Of a stretch of DNA of 16,586 nt, positions 15,274 through 16,586 are shown in pieces (the first letter of the stretch is position 1; the number at the start of each line of letters is the position of its first letter). The translations under genes were made by a program, and so were the position numbers. The stretch spans positions 1 to 16,586 of the forward strand of contig CAMTWK010000045.1 of the NCBI GenBank assembly GCA_947085425.1. The letters run 5' to 3'. The stretch is from UKL13-2 sp947085425. GTDB taxonomy: Bacteria; Pseudomonadota; Gammaproteobacteria; Burkholderiales; Usitatibacteraceae. Below the pieces are notes generated by a model that was not told the DNA's origin, ran no database searches, and was given only the letters and a program-made list of their open reading frames with translations.

Positions 15274-15807
15274 TTACTGCTTTTCAACCTGACCAAAATC
15301 CAATTCAACCGGGGTAGGCCGACCGAAAATAACCACTGAAACGCGAATTTTTGACTTGTCGTAATTCACATCTTCGACATTGCCATTGAAATCGGTAAAT
15401 GGGCCGTCTTTCACGCGCACCAATTCTCCAACTTCGAACAAAACTTTTGGCCGCGGCTTCTCGACCCGCTCTTTAACCTGATTGATGATCAGGTCAATTT
15501 CTTTTTGTGGAACCGGCGTAGGTTTATTGCCAACTCCGCCGACGAATCCGGTGATCTTTGGCGTCGACTTCACCAAATGCCACGACTCATCGGTCATTTC
15601 CATTTGCACCAGAATGTAGCCCGGGAAAAAACGGCGCTCCGATGTTGCCTTGGCGCCTTTTTTCATTTCGACCACTTCTTCGGTCGGCACCAACACTTCG
15701 CCAAACTTATCCGCCATACCGGAGCGACGGATGCGCTCCATCAGCGCGGCCTGAATACTTTTTTCCTGGCCGGAATAGGCATGAACGATATACCAGCGCA
15801 TTGTCAT
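15274..15807 (-). CDS. nusG: Transcription termination/antitermination factor NusG
   Basis: NusG binds RNA polymerase, increases processivity and links it to Rho or to ribosomal S10. The 177-residue product has the NGN domain (about 4-118, with WYIVHAYSGQE near the start and RRFFPGYILVQM at 59-70) and a C-terminal KOW domain (about 124-176, with VKDGPFTDFNGNVEDVN). The start at 15807 is taken because its ATG directly follows the secE stop (TAGATG), suggesting coupled translation. An ATG two codons later (15801) would give MRWYIVHAYSG and is possible; no strong Shine-Dalgarno separates the two choices. Confidence 0.97.
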   Translation of the reverse strand: MTMRWYIVHAYSGQEKSIQAALMERIRRSGMADKFGEVLVPTEEVVEMKKGAKATSERRFFPGYILVQMEMTDESWHLVKSTPKITGFVGGVGNKPTPVPQKEIDLIINQVKERVEKPRPKVLFEVGELVRVKDGPFTDFNGNVEDVNYDKSKIRVSVVIFGRPTPVELDFGQVEKQ

Positions 15808-16155
15808 CTAAGCACCATGCCCGATTATTTTGGAAATTCCAAAAGTCAGGCTCCAGTCAACCACCCACAGGAATACGGCCATGATAAAAACAAATATAAA
15901 AATAATGCCAGTCGATTGCATGGCTTCCTTGCGGGTCGGCCACACCACCTTCTTCAACTCTTCAACCGACTCTTTGCTAAAGGAGGCAAATTCACGACCG
16001 GGCGCACTAAACCAACCGACCACGCCGGCAACAATAAAAATACCCAGCATGGCACCAATTCTCACAATCATTGGTCTTTCGGCGAGCAAATAGAACGCCG
16101 CCAAACCGCCGATTAGAATTAATACCGCAACAACAATTTGAATTTTGTCTTTCAT
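15808..16155 (-). CDS. secE: Preprotein translocase subunit SecE
   Basis: SecE clamps SecY in the SecYEG channel of the inner membrane. From ATG 16155 the protein has 115 residues and three hydrophobic segments (about 7-24, 33-49 and 82-104), the three-span form also seen in E. coli. Between spans 2 and 3 lies the conserved amphipathic region SVEELKKVVWPTRKEA (63-78), which is diagnostic. A GTG at 16164 would add three residues; neither start has a clear Shine-Dalgarno, so the start is uncertain. It lies between tRNA-Trp and nusG, and its stop abuts the nusG start. Confidence 0.93.
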   Translation of the reverse strand: MKDKIQIVVAVLILIGGLAAFYLLAERPMIVRIGAMLGIFIVAGVVGWFSAPGREFASFSKESVEELKKVVWPTRKEAMQSTGIIFIFVFIMAVFLWVVDWSLTFGISKIIGHGA

Positions 16156-16217
16156 CCGGACCACTTTGGGGCATCGCGCTGATTTCCAATCAAAATGACT
16201 GTCAACGCGACACCGGT

Positions 16218-16246
16218 TTTACAACATGTTTTTTACGACATGACAA
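16218..16246 (-). promoter_or_regulatory. Possible promoter for secE-nusG
   Basis: On the minus strand TTGTCA (16246-16241) is followed after 17 bp by TGTAAA (16223-16218). These match 5 of 6 and 4 of 6 consensus bases. It lies between the tRNA 3' end and secE, where a secE promoter would be expected. The weak -10 makes this tentative. Confidence 0.3.
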
Positions 16247-16249
16247 TTT

Positions 16250-16325
16250 TGGCAGGCCAGGAGGGCATCGAACCCCCAACCTACGGTTTTGGAGACCGTT
16301 ACTCTGCCAATTGAGCTACTGGCCT
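16250..16325 (-). tRNA. trnW: tRNA-Trp (anticodon CCA)
   Basis: The minus strand folds as a complete cloverleaf. Acceptor AGGCCAG pairs with CTGGCCT, the anticodon stem ACGGT pairs with ACCGT around CTCCAAA (anticodon CCA, reading UGG), and the T arm is GGGGG-TTCGATG-CCCTC with one G-U pair. The discriminator is G and the terminal CCA is encoded (16252-16250). It sits between tuf and secE, the usual place in proteobacteria, and has no terminator after it, so it may be excised from a tuf-trnW-secE transcript. Confidence 0.97.
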
Positions 16326-16326
16326 A

Positions 16327-16425
16327 TTTCTTAGTGAACACGTGAATTTGTGAACAGGCGAACAAACACGGATGCATTGTACTGCCGCCGCCCTTGTCCA
16401 CGCACTCATTCATTCACCGGTTCAC
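16327..16425. repeat. Imperfect inverted repeat flanking the tuf-trnW spacer
   Basis: GTGAACACGTGAAT near 16335-16348 and ATTCACCGGTTCAC near 16411-16424 are reverse complements at 12 of 14 positions, framing the spacer between the tuf stop and tRNA-Trp. The spacer also contains TACAAT (16381-16376 on the minus strand), a good -10 hexamer, but no -35 at normal distance. In RNA the repeat would bring the tuf 3' end and the tRNA 5' leader together. Confidence 0.4.
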
Positions 16426-16435
16426 TTGTCTTTCT

Positions 16436-16586
16436 TTACTTCAATACCTTTGAAACCACGCCGGCGCCAACGGTACGGCCACCTTCGCGAATCGCGAAAC
16501 GCAGCCCGTCTTCCATCGCAATCGGCGCAATCAACTGCACCACAATCTTGACGTTGTCACCAGGCATCACCATCTCGGTGCCAGCC
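16436..16586 (-). CDS. tuf: Elongation factor Tu, C-terminal part (upstream tuf copy, cut by the window edge)
   Basis: Only the last 50 codons and one base are present; the gene continues beyond the right edge. The translation AGTEMVMPGDNVKIVVQLIA followed by PIAMEDGLRFAIREGGRTVGAGVVSKVLK and a TAA stop is the domain III end of EF-Tu, with the conserved MVMPGDN and RFAIREGGRTVGAGVV blocks. Together with the partial tuf at the left edge it shows that the cluster is bracketed by two tuf copies in the same orientation. It is followed by tRNA-Trp after a 110-bp spacer. Confidence 0.97.
   Translation of the reverse strand, partial: AGTEMVMPGDNVKIVVQLIAPIAMEDGLRFAIREGGRTVGAGVVSKVLK

Noticed and set aside
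16376..16400. Promoter for tRNA-Trp from TGGACA and TACAAT on the minus strand
   Set aside because: Both hexamers are good, but they are only 13 bp apart, too short for a sigma-70 promoter; another -35 at 16-18 bp was not found.
1..16586. A novel defence, mobile or biosynthetic system hidden in the cluster
   Set aside because: All coding space is accounted for by the conserved translation and transcription genes; no transposase, integrase, toxin-antitoxin pair, CRISPR repeat or foreign-looking block was seen.

Overview
The window is the conserved information-processing cluster of a betaproteobacterium. Every gene lies on the minus strand, so transcription runs from high to low coordinates: 3' end of one tuf copy, tRNA-Trp, secE, nusG, rplK, rplA, rplJ, rplL, rpoB, rpoC, then rpsL, rpsG, fusA and the 5' end of a second tuf copy. 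The betaproteobacterial assignment is inferred from gene order (tuf-trnW-secE-nusG-rplKAJL-rpoBC joined to rpsL-rpsG-fusA-tuf), two tuf copies bracketing the block, and protein character, for example the L11 and L7/L12 N-termini and a RpoB somewhat longer than the E. coli form. Base composition is moderate and even; I see no transferred island, insertion sequence, CRISPR array or prophage.

The first region (16586 down to 12734) makes EF-Tu, tRNA-Trp, the SecE translocon subunit, the NusG elongation factor and the L11, L1, L10 and L7/L12 stalk proteins. The rplA-rplJ spacer (282 bp) is a structured leader. It contains a series of mutually exclusive pairings that ends in a 7-base sequence exactly complementary to the rplJ Shine-Dalgarno, which fits L10-L7/L12 autoregulation.

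The second region (12733 to 3774) is a 511-bp hairpin-rich spacer followed by rpoB and rpoC. The spacer holds an attenuator-like stem with a U-rich tail and a long hairpin with a UUCG loop. rpoC is followed by a 21-bp perfect inverted repeat and then a canonical rho-independent terminator.

The third region (3773 to 1) is a separate str-type transcription unit. It starts at a good sigma-70 promoter (TTGACA, 18-bp spacer, TAAAAT) whose start site falls inside a long imperfect inverted repeat. It encodes S12, S7, EF-G and EF-Tu.

The genes look intact, with wild-type residues at the classical rifampicin and streptomycin target positions. I found no undescribed gene system. The notable material is in the non-coding leaders and spacers, all of it predicted by eye and untested.
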